Positions 22,411 to 34,388 of a stretch of DNA of 64,000 bases are shown here, piece after piece. The stretch comes from Cunninghamia lanceolata (Eukaryota; Streptophyta; Pinopsida; Cupressales; Cupressaceae), in NCBI GenBank assembly GCA_027924645.1, contig BSBN01001752.1, forward strand, positions 16,049,001-16,113,000, in the 5' to 3' direction. Every line of letters starts with the position of its first letter. Position 1 is the first letter of the stretch. Below the pieces are notes generated by a model. That model made no database searches and was not told the DNA's origin. It saw nothing but the letters and a program-made list of their open reading frames with translations. The position numbers and the translations under genes were made by a program.

Positions 22411-23741
22411 GGTTCCTTGCATGATAGAGCATGCAAAGTTTGATGTTTAGGTTTTATCACTTGAGGAAATTAAATAGTACATACTACAAAGTACCCTGAA
22501 GAAAGATGTAACAGGCTTCAGAAATAAGCTCTAAATATATGTATACAAAATCAGTTTGTGTGTCTCTTGTAGCAGTAAGACCACTCTTGTTATGTGTCAA
22601 TAAATTCCTCCAAATTGATGTTGAATCTAAATGCAGCAGATACGAGGAAATAAGTTATCAACCAAGTCCAAGAGTTGGACATTCTGGTGCAGTAAGCTGA
22701 TATACTCAGGCAATGAGTGGCATCTTGAGTGGGCCCTGGACGACAATGTAAACTGATCAGCATCAACTTGAGTATGGGAAATCTGAGTCAGTAAGAGAGC
22801 AGAAAGAATCAAACTTCATACTGAAGGAATCTTATGGTCAATATGAAGTGTGGTAACTATAAGAATAGACTATGGAGAAGTATCTACCATCTTCCAATTT
22901 CCAGTTTATCTTCATGCTGTAGAGGTACTGTGTTCCCACATTTGGACAGCTTTAGGAAGTAGAAGCATATTGTGGTTCTAGTCCCCTCAAAATAAGTTGA
23001 TAGGGATGGAAAATTCTTTTTTGGTGTTTTTGGTTTACTAAGAATATATAACTTAGGATGTCTTTACAGATGCAGTAAGTAGGAGAATCCACTGGGGTAG
23101 TTATTTGCTTGTTTTATAGGATGTAGGCAGTCTGATCACTAAAATATAGTATATATTTTAAAATAATTTATCCCTGGTAGGCATCTTGATCATTGAGGAA
23201 ATATAAGCTAGCTATCCAAAGAAATTCTTTTTGACAAAATTAACTAAACCTTTTCAGTGCAGCAATTTTTTTTTTCTTATATGATCCAGGCCTATAGCAC
23301 TGTTGTTTTCATGTAGTTTTCTTTTTCATCAAACAAAACTTTGGTTGGTGCCAAATATGTTCAATCAGTACATGCTTCTTCATAAAGCACCATTATGTTT
23401 TTCACTAGATTGTAGCACACTTGAAATAGAAAATCACCTAACTTCCATAATTGTTTATGCTTGGGATTTTTTACTGCAATCTTGTTGTATGAGGAACCTA
23501 TTGTTCCTCTTGAGAGAGGCTGCTTTGAGTAGCTAAATGAGACTGTAAATCCCTTAGTACTTCCATTTTGAAACTGTTAATACTTTCATTCTGAGTACAA
23601 TTCCTTCAGAAAGGTCATCTTGCTGATTATTTCCTAGAATAAAAGTTACATCAAAAGAGAACTACAGAGTGTCTAAAAATCGAGCCAGAGCAATGGCATT
23701 TTGCAGAGCAGACTTAAAATTTTTTTTCTTGACATTTGCAG
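22411..23741. other. Low-repeat AT-rich region, possible intron
   Basis: No transposon motif was recognised. Composition is ordinary and pyrimidine tracts are frequent, as in plant introns. The open frame at 23303-23536 has no recognisable motif. Confidence 0.35.
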
Positions 23742-23911
23742 GTGAGCATTTGTCACATTCGGTGTCTCCCCAAACATCTAAAACTGAGAGCAAATCAAAG
23801 GAAACATCATCTTTATTTGTAGCCTCTCCAAGGAACCTTGGTGTTGGAGGAAAGGCTTCAGAACAACCAAAGCGGACTCCGGTTTCTGAGAAGGAAATAG
23901 AGGCAATATTG
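23742..23911 (+). CDS. Candidate host exon (Ser/Lys-rich), unidentified
   Basis: A pyrimidine-rich tract ending TTGACATTTGCAG (23741) precedes 170 bases with an open, non-repetitive frame, and a GT donor (ATTG/GTAATT) follows at 23912. The peptide is polar and probably disordered (HLSHSVSPQTSKTESKSKET, then SEQPKRTPVSEKEIEAIL). The splice-bounded layout and lack of stops contrast with the surrounding transposon debris. I do not recognise the protein. It may be an exon of a host gene with long introns, an old pseudogene, or chance. Confidence 0.35.
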
Positions 23912-26367
23912 GTAATTTTAATTTATGCTTTCCTATTCACTTCTGATTTCGAAATGAATAATTTCTTTGTTTGTTATTATTTCAATAAACCAGCTGATAG
24001 GCTGTATTGGTAATCTGGAAGTGCCAATATTGCACATCTTGCATATCTATCACTGTTAAACACCATAACATTTCTTGCTTTCTAAAATTAGTAAAAGTGC
24101 CTAAGGCTGATTTAGGCATTGCCAATGAAGCTGAACAAGGATGCAAGGTCTATATGTTAGGCGACTTTTCCTCTTCAGCAACCATGAAAAGCCATTTAAA
24201 GGCATGCTTGAAACAGGAATACAATTGGCTTTCTCATGCAAGGATTCTTCATGCCATAATTAGAAGATGTTGAGCATCACTGCAGAATTAGTATATCTTG
24301 GCTTTTGAAATCTCGATTTCTTTCATCATTTCAATGCAAAGTTACAAAACAAATACTTTAAGAGATTGGTTTTACAAGCTGTACTGCTGAGGACTTAGTG
24401 CTTCATATGCCTCATGAGGCAGTGTGCATACTATACTGCTTGCATAGAAGTGCCAACATAGGCTTAAATATTCACTGACCAGATTAGCAACTTCAGTTCT
24501 TTCTTTTGAAACCATTATTTTGTAGCTTTGTTTTGGCAGCTCTTGGTGCCTAAATGTGTCCTAGAATAATGCTTGTTGGCTGTCACTTAATTTATATCTT
24601 AACATTCAAAGAAATCATTTAGTTTAAGCAAGGAAGACAAGAAACCTCTCTATGTCACACACTCACAGAGATGTTTACACTTGCATCACAAAGTTAAGTG
24701 CAATTATCTGTGGCAAATTTTTTATATTGTTTTGTTATTCTTAACTATTATCCTTACTAGGGTATTTTTTAAAGTTAATAGTAGTCAAATATATAAAATC
24801 AGTTTGTATGAGTCTCTGTGGAACATCTCTTTCAATCTAGAAGTCTTAATGGAATATCACACGTTCTATAGAGTCTAATTGATTCTTCCATCGAAATTCT
24901 TATTTACTAGGAAGGAGATTGATAGATGATTTTTTGAGACGACACATGCATTGCTTTTCAATACCTATTTAGTCTAAGATAGCTGTCTATGATAGATACT
25001 ATGTATATTTGAAGACCTCTTTTTTTAACAGAATGAATTTTGGCCAGTTGGTATTATGATGCTTTGTTTAGAATGAAATAGAGGTGTATAGAAGATTGAG
25101 TGTGCCGCTCTCAACCATATATATGATTTCCACATATTAATAGCTCCATTTATAGAATTTATTTCATATAGAAAATTTATGTCAAGGCGTAGATAGATAA
25201 TGACCTAGATTCTAGTTTTCTCCTTCCTTCTAGTTGTTAAGAGGAAGGCTTCTATTGAAGCATAACCCAGATCCTATCGATACTAACTCAGAAACAACAA
25301 AACTTACTTTTCAGTAGACTCCTGGCTAAATTTCTAGGGGAAAACGCATCTTAGGAGTTCCTATGTGAAACTATATCGTTATTTTGTTCTTGTTATCATC
25401 TTTATTTGGCATTAAGATATGAAGTGAACCTGTATATAGCTGATAGTTTGATCCAAATAATACACGAGGTTATTGATTTGGAAAGGAGAAAATACATTTT
25501 GCAAAGAAAATTTCTAATGAAGGATACTTAATTCACTAAAATTTCAACATGCCAATTAACAAATTTTAACAAAAAAAGCAATCAGGAGGAAGCCACAACG
25601 AATCATATACTATGAAGGATATTATGGAGGGGATCTCTTGCAATCCTTTATCATTATTGGCAATGATGTATTTCTTTTAAAACCCTGCCAGATCTGATGA
25701 AGAGTCAATTGTTGTTGATGAATTAAACTTTGAAGGATGCACATGCAAGTAGTATTGAAGGCGACATAAGGAAATTGAGGGTTTAACAATCATGTGGAGT
25801 GTGTTTGATAGGGATTTTCTGAAACAGTTTGAACATTCAGAGACTGAGTTTCAATTGATTGGTGCAACTTTGCCTAACCAAATCAATTGATGAACTTTCA
25901 TTAGATCGGGAGACATTAGCAGAATTTGTGAAGAATGTTCTCAAGTATTTACAATGACTTATATGAGAGGTTTTTGATCCAATATCAGGAATGGACTGCA
26001 CATGCATGAGATTGAAACTATTCAAGATGCAGTGCAGAAAGCTTTTATTGCTGAACAGAGAACATGATATCGACATAGGAACTAAAATCAATTGTTTCCA
26101 GCCTAATAATGTATAAGATTGATTAGCAGAAGTTTAAACCACTGCAACCTTGCTAAACTAATTTTGGCTGAAATAAGAACAGGAAAGATAAAAAGGAAAT
26201 GCAACTGACAGAAAGTTGTATAAGATTTTATGTTAGGAAAAGGGCTTCCAAATAAAACTTGCATAGAAGATGATTTTGATCAACATTTTCGGGCCACTCT
26301 TTGCGGCCCATTATCTTCTGCACGGGTTCTCTCTGGAGGCTCTCTTTATGATTAATATGGATTGCAG
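23912..26367. other. Unassigned region between candidate exons
   Basis: No repeat family or coding domain was recognised. Short open frames at 24007-24273 and 25837-26091 lack family motifs. The sequence could be intron. Confidence 0.35.
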
Positions 26368-26551
26368 AGCCTTGAATTCTTTTAAATTACATGTTTCTGA
26401 AGCTGAGTGCTATAATGGAAGTAACAATGATGTGAACAGTGGTGATAATATGAGTTCAAATGGTTGTGATTCTACTAGCAATCAACTGGCTCAGGGAAAA
26501 GCTCAACCAAGAGTATCATTAGTGTCTGTAACAGGAATCATCTGTCTTCAG
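26368..26551 (+). CDS. Candidate host exon (Asn/Ser-rich), unidentified
   Basis: A GGATTGCAG acceptor (ending 26367) and a strong CTTCAG/GTATTTG donor (26551/26552) enclose 184 bases with an open frame. The peptide is polar (LHVSEAECYNGSNNDVNSGD, NQLAQGKAQPRVSLVSVTG). Its entry phase does not follow directly from the exit phase of 23742-23911, so they would need an exon between them, or are unrelated. No family was recognised. Confidence 0.33.
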
Positions 26552-26767
26552 GTATTTGAAAAATTAAGGTTATATTAAAAAAAGGTAATAGTCTGCAATG
26601 ATTTTGGCAACACTGACAATTTTATGGAAAAATCATTTGTGTCTGTAATAGGAATCACCTGTCGTCATACATTCAATAATTCAATGATGCAAGAATAAAG
26701 TAATGGTCCTCACTGATTCTTAAAACACTTTATTGATATGTCAACAACTAGGACACTTGGATAATTT

Positions 26768-27821
26768 CTAAGTTACCGAATCGGCACATATACAGGCCGA
26801 TTCCGGGTACGAAACGTCCCGGAATCGGATGCTGGTTCGAATCGCTACCGGATTCGACCAGGGTACATGATTTCACTGCCTAAAACGTTTCTGAAATTTT
26901 TTTGAAGAACCCGACCGATTCTAGGGCTTGCGTGACATTTGTGGAGCGAATTCGGAATGGTTCTAGAGGCAAACGCGTTTGTTGACGGATTGTTTTGAGG
27001 TTTCGATCACAAAAAACCCTAGCAGCGTGATCGAAGAACAATACAGTTTAACTTTAGACGACGGCCTTGGGCCCAGATTGGTATCACACCCAACTAAATG
27101 AAATACTAGATCCAGCGGCGTTCAATAAAATACTCGATCCGTTGCACTCGCATATGAAAGTTCCAGATCGAATGCCCTCAAGTTTAAAAGCTTTAATCGA
27201 TGCAATTTAAAATTAAAACTATATAGTAAATAATAAAAAATTCATTTAAAACTATATAGCAAATAATATAATTTCATTTAAAACAATATGGTAAATAATA
27301 ATAAATAAAAATATTAATATATTATTAATATAGATATTTATTATATATTTTCATATTATAATAATGTTATAAATATATATTATAATATAAATAATAAATA
27401 TATTATATAGAAAAATAATAAAATATTATAATATAAATAAGATTTATATTATATTGTGAATAATAAATAAGTATATATGATATATTTATATTATAATATT
27501 AATATAATCATTAAATTATATATATATATATATATATATATAATTTAGTTGTATATATTATTTGATAATGGGCATCCTTTGAGTACCATTTGCAATGAAA
27601 TAATATATATATATACAACTAATATATATATATATATATATATATTAGTTTTTGACCTTAACAAAAAATATATATTATTTGATTAAGTAGTTTTAATTTT
27701 TTATATGTATTTTGCACTAACGTACCCAAAACGTACCCAAACCCCCTCCCAAAAAATTGTCGTACCGGCGTACCGGATTCACGTACCCGTACCCGTGCCC
27801 GATTCCGATTCGGTAACTTAG
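26768..27821. mobile_element. Non-autonomous hAT-like element with CCGATTCGG/CGTACCC arrays
   Basis: The ends are a near-perfect inverted repeat: CTAAGTTACCGAATCGG at 26768 and CCGATTCGGTAACTTAG at 27821. The 8-bp target duplication GATAATTT lies at 26760-26767 and 27822-27829 (9 bp if a G is included). Terminal zones repeat ACCGGATTC, CGTACCC and GATTCCG words; the core (27220-27700) is almost pure AT with (TA)n runs and no gene. An 8-bp duplication favours hAT over the 9-bp Mutator type, but the extra base leaves this open. Confidence 0.8.
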
Positions 27822-28014
27822 GATAATTTGTTTATCTCACAAAGTATTTTTATACCATTGTATTTAATGATGCTATGTTACCAGAAGTTGTCAAAGCAAA
27901 TGTCACAAAGTCGGATTATCTATGTGGGATTAAACCCTTTAGAAAACCTTTTATGCTTATATTCTGTGGGGGTAGTTTATTTAGTTTTGGGTGTTGAATG
28001 GTTTTACTTTTTAT

Positions 28015-28625
28015 CATAGTTACCAGGAGACGCGTCTCCTACCCTCTGGGACGTGTCTTGGAGACTTGTACGCGTCTCCCGTCTCGGAGATTGGTACATG
28101 TCTCCCATCTTAGAGACTTGACTAGGTACGTCTTCCTTCGGAGGAGACTTTTGGTCATGTCTCCTACACGTCTCTAGGTACCCTACATCAATAAAAAGGT
28201 TTCTCCACTTTTTTTCTTTTTTTACCTTTCATTTTTTCCATCGTTTTTGCACGAGCTCAGTGGATTCTTACTTCTACGGACTTCAAACCTCAATACTAGT
28301 GTCTACAACTCTACAGTAATATATATACAGTAAGCTATATTAAATTGTTACAAGTAAGCTACAAGTAATATATACATTAATATATATATTACTTGCTATA
28401 TTACTGTATAATAGTATATCTATCTATAGCTATATATATACTATTATACAGCAATAAACTGGCTATATTACTGTCATAGCTATATATATATTATAAAATT
28501 ATATTAAAATATAAATTTTTAAATTATACTAAAAAATAAATGGAGTCTCCAAGTATCCCCATCTCCTATTTTCAAAAAACAGATGTACCGATATCGGTAC
28601 CAATACCGGTCTCCTGGCAACAATG
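28015..28625. mobile_element. Non-autonomous hAT-like element with GGAGAC/GTCTCC arrays
   Basis: Perfect 8-bp target duplication CTTTTTAT at 28007-28014 and 28626-28633. The ends CATAGTTACCAGGAGAC and GGTCTCCTGGCAACAATG are an imperfect inverted repeat. The left 170 bases are dense in GTCTCC/GGAGAC words, with a smaller set at the right end. The AT-rich core holds an imperfect palindrome near 28400-28455 (TGTATAATAGTATAT ... ATATACTATTATACA). No coding capacity. Confidence 0.85.
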
Positions 28626-28633
28626 CTTTTTAT

Positions 28634-29484
28634 TGTTAAATACATTCTTAATGAATATTTGAAGTCATTTTATCAATTACAATAGGTTGGAAATAGATAT
28701 TTAAGGGTTGAAGACCCCCACTAGCCAAAAGGTATGTTATTGAAGCAACTGTAGAGAAGGAAGGTGAGAATAAACCGTAGATGAAAAACTCGCCAAGTAC
28801 CCACAGAACTTATGAGTTGTCTTTTGAAACGACTTGCTCGCTCCCACGTTCTAGTGAGTCCACAGTGCAGACTTGCTGCGTGGACTTGCCAAATGTGGCA
28901 TACATGCATCCACAGGAAAAACATGCTCAAAACACCTTTAAAATGCACAATTTTCCTATTTAAAAATGCATCCAACCCTCCAGCATTTCTCACACTGTAT
29001 TTGCAACTTAGTTTGAGTGATAAAACGAGTTTAAAGACTATTCAAGGAGTGAAATTCTGCAATTTTTTGAGTTCTAGGTTAGTCTTTTTTCCCCCATGCA
29101 TTCCAGAATTTTATTTCATTCCTAGATGTTTTATTTATATGTTTATGCATGTTTGCAAACCTTTCAAATCAGTTTTCATGTTATTTAACTCTTTTTATTT
29201 TGTTTTTTAAATGAAAGTGCAGTTTTTTTACTAGTGTAGGGTTTATCAATTTATGGCATTAAAAAATGCTGTTTTGCTTCAATTTTTTATGCTATTTATT
29301 TAATGCCATTTGAATCAATGTTGTTGCTTCGGGTTTACAGTAATCTTTTACAAAAAATTTAAATACTGTTTTTTGTATAAAAAATGCTTCATTAAAATGC
29401 AAATTTTCTGCTTTTATCAATATTAGGTTTACACTGAGCATGCAATGGTATCAAGAAGTTGAAGCTGACCCATTGGAGGAAAGG
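28634..29484. other. Spacer upstream of the plus-strand hAT pseudogene
   Basis: No domain was recognised. It may hold the 5' end of the following hAT element, but no terminal repeat could be fixed. The overlapping open frames at 28721-29210 look like chance. Confidence 0.4.
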
Positions 29485-32300
29485 ATACTGCTTGGAAGCA
29501 TGGAATAGCAGGACCGACTGTGGTTATTGTTATTTGCAACTACTGCTGATTGAAGATGAGTGGAGGCATCAACTGCCTCAAGTACCACCTGGCATGTGTT
29601 GTGGATTGTGACGTTAAATTGTGTCTCCATGCTGAGCCGGAGGTAGAATGGGAGACAAAATTGACCCTTGCATTGACGAACCAAGGTAAATTGGAGAGGA
29701 TGATGACAAACACAACCATAGCAGTAGTCATGAATCCAAACATGGTGTGGGAAATAGAGGTTGATATGGTCAAGATTGTGGGCTCTAGTCGTGGTGTGTA
29801 GATTCACAACACATTCACTTTATCGAGCTCAAGCAAAATCTAGTCATAGGGTTTTTTGTTCTACAGAACATGCCTCGATCATAGCCTTCACTCAAAGGTG
29901 CAATTTGGAACAATGACAAGCATGAGGAAGCAAACATGGCTTGTGCTGATTTTGGGTTCTATAACAACATTTGTTTCAATGTGACAAGAAGCCTATATTG
30001 GAGAATTTGCTCACTACAAAAATAGTTGCAAAGAAATGGTACAAGACACGTATTCCATATGACATCAATGGCATGTTGCTCTAGAAGGCAGTGATAAATG
30101 CAAACACAATGAAGAGCAATGAAGACAACAGTGCAAGTATGGATGCACCATACTATCAGATGGGTGGATAAATGGAAGGAATCACCCACTCATCATTTTT
30201 CTAGGGGCTTCAAATGGTGAGATGGTGTTTTTGAAGTCCATAGATGTGTTGAACATGGTAAAGAATGTCGAGAATTTGAGTATAATGTTGGAGGAGATTG
30301 TATTAGAGGTGGGCATAGAAAATGTGGTGCAGGTTGTAATAGATAATGCAATAGCATATGTGGTTGCAGGGAGATTACTTTAGGATAAGCACCCAACATG
30401 TTTTTGGACCCCTTGTGCTGCCCACTACCTTGACATTCTGTTGGAGGACATATGCAAACTTGATTGGGAGAGACATGTGGTGGAAGATGCTATGAACATC
30501 ACTAAATATGTCCACAATCACCCTTGGGTTCTTAGCTTGATGAGAGATCACACCAAGGAGAAAGGGCTTGTGCAAATGAGTGTGACATGGTTTGCAACTA
30601 ACTACCTTACCTTGTAGAGTATTTGTCCACTCATCATTTTTCTAGGGGCTTCAAATGGTGAGATGGTGTTTTTGAAGTCCATAGATGTGTTGAACATGTT
30701 AAAGAATGCAGAGAATTTGAATATAATGTTGGAGGAGATTGTATTAGAGGTGGGCATAGAAAATGTGGTGCAGGTTGTAATAGATAATGCAATAGCATAT
30801 GTGGTGGTAGGGAGATTACTTCAGGATAAGCACCCAACATGTTTTTGGACCCCTTGTGCTGCCCATTACCTTGACATTCTGTTGGAGGACATATGCAAAC
30901 TTGATTGGGAGAGACATGTGGAAGATGCTATGAACATCACTAAATATGTCCACAATCACCCTTGGGTTCTTAGCTTGATGAGAGATCACACCAAGGGGAA
31001 AGGGCTTGTGCAAATGAGTGTGACATGGTTTGCAACTAACTACCTTACCTTGTAGAGTATTTGTAGTTTGCTAACATCTTTAAAGTAGATGTTTGTGAGC
31101 CAAACATGATTGGATTCATCTTATTCAAAGAAGGTTGATGGAGAGAGGGTCACAAAAAAATATTTTGATGATGTCTTTGTGAAGAGAGCTACAAAGATCA
31201 TCAATGTAACTTAAAACTTTGATTTAAATTTTATATTGTATTATTTAACATCTTTTGTAAATTCTAATTACAAGCTATTCAAACTTTTAAAGTTTTTATT
31301 TTAATTGTAACTATATTTTGTTTGTAGGTGACAGAGCCTTTTGTCAGGGTTTTGCATTTGGTTGATGGGGAGCAAAACCTGATCATTTATATTTGTGAGG
31401 CTATGGCTAGGACCAAGGAGGCCACCTAAAACTACTATAGGGAAGACAAAGCAAAATTTGAACCCATTTGGGAGATCATCAATTAGAGGTGGAGCAATCA
31501 ACTCCACCAAACCATTCATGCAACGAGGTACTACCTCTTTTTTGTTAGAGGACTTCATGGATATTGATGGGGAGGTTATGGAGGGCCTCTCAACATGCAT
31601 TGAGAGGATGACGCTTGAGGTTGAGACAAGGGACTTGATTATTGGGGAGTTGTAGATTTACAAGCAAGTTAAGTGGAGGCTCTTTACTTCGCCACTAGTT
31701 ACTTGAGAGAACCACTCAAACATTAGGTAACAAAAAAAATCTCAATCATCACTTTTTTTAGATCTTATAGTTATTGCTTACTTACAAACTTTTGAATGTC
31801 TTCCTTGTAGTTGCTTGATGGGAAGATTAGGGTAGAAATACCTCCAGATCTTCAAAAGCTAGCCCTCTAAATTTTGTCTCAAATTTTTAGCACTTTAAGA
31901 TGTGAACACAACTAGAGCTTGTTTGAGGCCATTCACATGAAGAAGCGCAACAAGTTGACACAAAAGTGCCCCAATGAAGTTGTTTTCTTACAATGCAACT
32001 TTCACCTTCTTGCAAAAAAGTGGACACAACTGCTTAGGAGTTGATTGACTTGGATGAGATTGATCTATATAGCAATTGGATTGCGTAAGATGAGGACACC
32101 CCATGTTTATAGAAGATGAGATTACTAATTTTGAGAGGGATGTAGAGGAGGGTGTAGTAGAAGTACAACTATTGGATTGGATGACATCATGGGAGATGAT
32201 GTTGAGTTGGAGTCATTGCCTTATAGTTCAATGGTGGAGCCACAACCTTATAGTACGAGGGTGGAGCCGCTATCGATTGTGAGGTGTAGAACCCAAATTC
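29485..32300 (+). pseudogene. hAT-family transposase pseudogene, nearly full length
   Basis: Order of domains: a BED zinc finger at 29490-29600 (TAWKHGIAGP, CNYC, then GGINCLKYHL with the zinc-binding Cys and His), FNVTRSLYW near 29980, the DUF659-type core from about 30130 (CTILSDGW, MVFLKSID, ENVVQVVIDNA, FWTPCAAHYLDILLEDI), EPFVRVLHLVDGEQN at 31335, IINxRWSNQLHQTIHATRYY-like at 31480-31540, and the C-terminal dimerisation domain near 31840-31980 (KLALxILSQ, SLFEAIHMKKRNKLTQK). Stops and shifts occur throughout. The core is tandemly duplicated (30186-31064). It is on the opposite strand to the hAT relic at 1-3511. Confidence 0.88.
30186..31064 (+). repeat. 441-bp tandem duplication inside the hAT transposase core
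   Basis: Copy 1 is 30186-30626 (441 bases, 147 codons); copy 2 is 30627-31064 and lacks three bases in GTGGTGGAAGAT. Both begin CCACTCATCATTTTTCTAGG and end GTAGAGTATTTGT. Only a handful of substitutions separate them, far fewer than the decay of the whole pseudogene, so the duplication happened after the gene had died. Confidence 0.92.
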
Positions 32301-32914
32301 TCACTAGGATGTATCAGGGAAGAAAAAATTGTAAATTGTTGTAACTTGCATGGATATGTAATTTTTGATGATGGTTTTCAATCATCATATTATATATCAT
32401 ATTTATCGACTATTGTATTCACATGTTGATGTGATGTATGTCCCCTTTTAGGTTATCCTTGATTTCTTAACCTGCACACAAGAATAGCTACTAGAAAGGA
32501 ACATTAGCAATATTAGAGATCAATAATGAGATCAATACATAATAATTAAGGTTAGTAACATCATGATCATAATTGATAACAATGAACAAATACATATATC
32601 CAAATATATATTTTCTCATACTTATACTTTTGCCATGTTTAGGCCTCATGATATACTTTAGGAATGGCGACATTGAGCCTGGTCGTTAATCTAGCCCAAT
32701 CATCTACCCTAGCGGAGGAGGGGGAGATATTACATTTAGAGCGTCGGATAAATGAACTCCACTGCCATAGGCCCAAGGGCTTCATTGCACGCTTGACAAT
32801 ACTTCACCATTTGAGAGTCACCTACCGTGTGAGCCAAAATAATAATAATAATAAATCGTATGTCCGTAACAACCCAACGTCCTTCGTAGGGGCAAAGGAG
32901 AAAGATTAAAAATG

Positions 32915-33190
32915 TGGCAAGGTCGCACTCATCCCTTGTATATCATGAGTATAACTATGTAAGGTTAGAGAGATCGTACTGATATGAGATTCATCTTCTC
33001 GAATGGTTTGAGATATTCTAGTGATCCTATGGATCACGAAGATAATACTTTCTGGCAAGGTCGCACTCATCCCTTGTATATCATGATTATAACTATGTAA
33101 GGTTAGAGAGATCGTACTGATATGAGATTCGTCTTCTCGAATGGTTTGAGATATTCTAGTGATCCTATGGATCACGAAGATAATACTTTC
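32915..33190. repeat. 138-bp tandem duplication within the solo LTR
   Basis: Copies at 32915-33052 and 33053-33190 both start TGGCAAGGTCGCACTCATCC and end GATAATACTTTC. Two substitutions were seen by eye. A (TA)n run follows directly. Confidence 0.92.
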
Positions 33191-33208
33191 TTATATATAT
33201 ATATATAT

Positions 33209-33351
33209 ATAACATTATTATATAAGCATTACTATCAGCAATCTAACCAAGGAATGAATTCACATATATTGAGATAATCTACTAAGGCAGCATAACATAT
33301 GTGTATTCCTTGGTTAGATTGCTGATAATAATGCTTATATAATAATGTTAT
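33209..33351. repeat. Foldback with 44-46-bp arms
   Basis: Arms 33211-33254 and 33306-33349 are inverted copies with one mismatch (AACATTATTATATAAGCATT against its complement), separated by 51 bases. It lies in the LTR next to a (TA)n run. It could be a small foldback transposon or a palindromic duplication; transcribed, it would make a long hairpin RNA. Confidence 0.9.
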
Positions 33352-33642
33352 TGATTGATAGATAATGGCTGATATGAATACCTTTAAAGTTGCTGCTGCT
33401 TGGGATAATTGATATCAATATGAGAGATTTGCTTATTAGATCTCTCCTGCTTATATAAGAAAGATCAATTGATTTGGGTTGATGAGATCATTCGCTGCTA
33501 TGTTTTCCTGCTGATGGCTGCTGTAGGAATATATAGAATTCTCAGATTGTTGGATACTGAATAGATCTGCTTGTTTGATGGTATTACTTGATCAGATTGA
33601 TTGTTTGTGCTGATTGATGATCAAAATGCTTACCTTCCTTAT

Positions 33643-33654
33643 GCTTTTATATAC
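33643..33654 (-). promoter_or_regulatory. TATA-like box of the minus-strand solo LTR
   Basis: GTATATAAAAGC lies about 730 bases into the LTR, comparable to the 690-base position in the 281-1386 copy. Promoter role inferred. Confidence 0.4.
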
Positions 33655-34388
33655 TATCTAATGGAGATGTCTCTATGAATAAAAGTGGCTGCTCCTAATA
33701 GACACATCTTTTGATTTGATTCATACCTCTTCACAACATAATTGCTGCCTTGCAAAACCAATCGCTGTTCTTTACTTAACAACTGCTCCATATATTAATC
33801 GCTGCTTTGCCTTATGGGTATCGTAGCATTCCTTGGGTTTTTCTATTAATTACTGCCCTTTAAAACTTCTAATCGCTTGCTTTATTTGATCGCTCCTTTA
33901 TCACTTACAAGTATTTGTCTTTATTTAAATCTTAGTCTGATTTACTTCTTATTCCTAATATTCGTTGCTCCTTAATATATCGCAGCTCTTCTATATGCAA
34001 TGCTTATTATATATGTTTATAATATTTAGTATTTATATTATTATATAATAATAGTATTTCATTTAGTATTTATTTTTATATTTATGTTTATAATATATTT
34101 ATTATTATATTATATATTTATATTTATATAATATATATTATATATTATATTTAATAATATATTATATTATAATTAAAATTGATAATATTATATTTGTATT
34201 TATATTTATTATTTATAAATACAATAAATATATTAAATTATTTAATATTATTATATATTAATAATATTATATATGTTTATTAAATATTATTATATGCATG
34301 ATTATCATCAAAAGCGACTTCTCCGTCTTCTCATGATGTTTAAATCTTTAATTTAAACAATGCCTTAACATCGGGACATGACATGCGA

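Larger units (their letters stand above)
32435..34383 (-). mobile_element. Solo LTR (about 1.95 kb), minus strand
   Basis: Read on the minus strand it starts TGTCATGTCCCGATG (34383) and ends GGGGACATACA (32435), the termini of the LTRs at 281-1386 and 4385-6487. The flanks TGTGA (32430-32434) and TGCGA (34384-34388) are a 5-bp target duplication with one change. No internal region exists. It contains a 138-bp tandem duplication, a foldback and a very AT-rich U3 segment (34000-34300). A TATA-like GTATATAAAAGC lies at 33654-33643. Confidence 0.82.

Noticed and set aside
27515..27660. Origin or regulatory palindrome from (TA)n tracts
   Set aside because: Simple TA repeats in the AT-rich core of a hAT-like element explain it.
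26768..27821. Mutator-like element with 9-bp duplication
   Set aside because: The extended inverted repeat leaves 8 bp, and the end matches the other 8-bp elements; Mutator remains possible but less likely.
30193..31013. Minus-strand open frames repeated twice
   Set aside because: Antisense shadows of the duplicated hAT core.
32906..33175. 89-codon frame with an internally repeated peptide
   Set aside because: Produced by the 138-bp tandem duplication in the LTR; no start context or family.
32915..33190. CRISPR-like or satellite array
   Set aside because: Only two 138-bp copies with no spacer structure, in a plant LTR.
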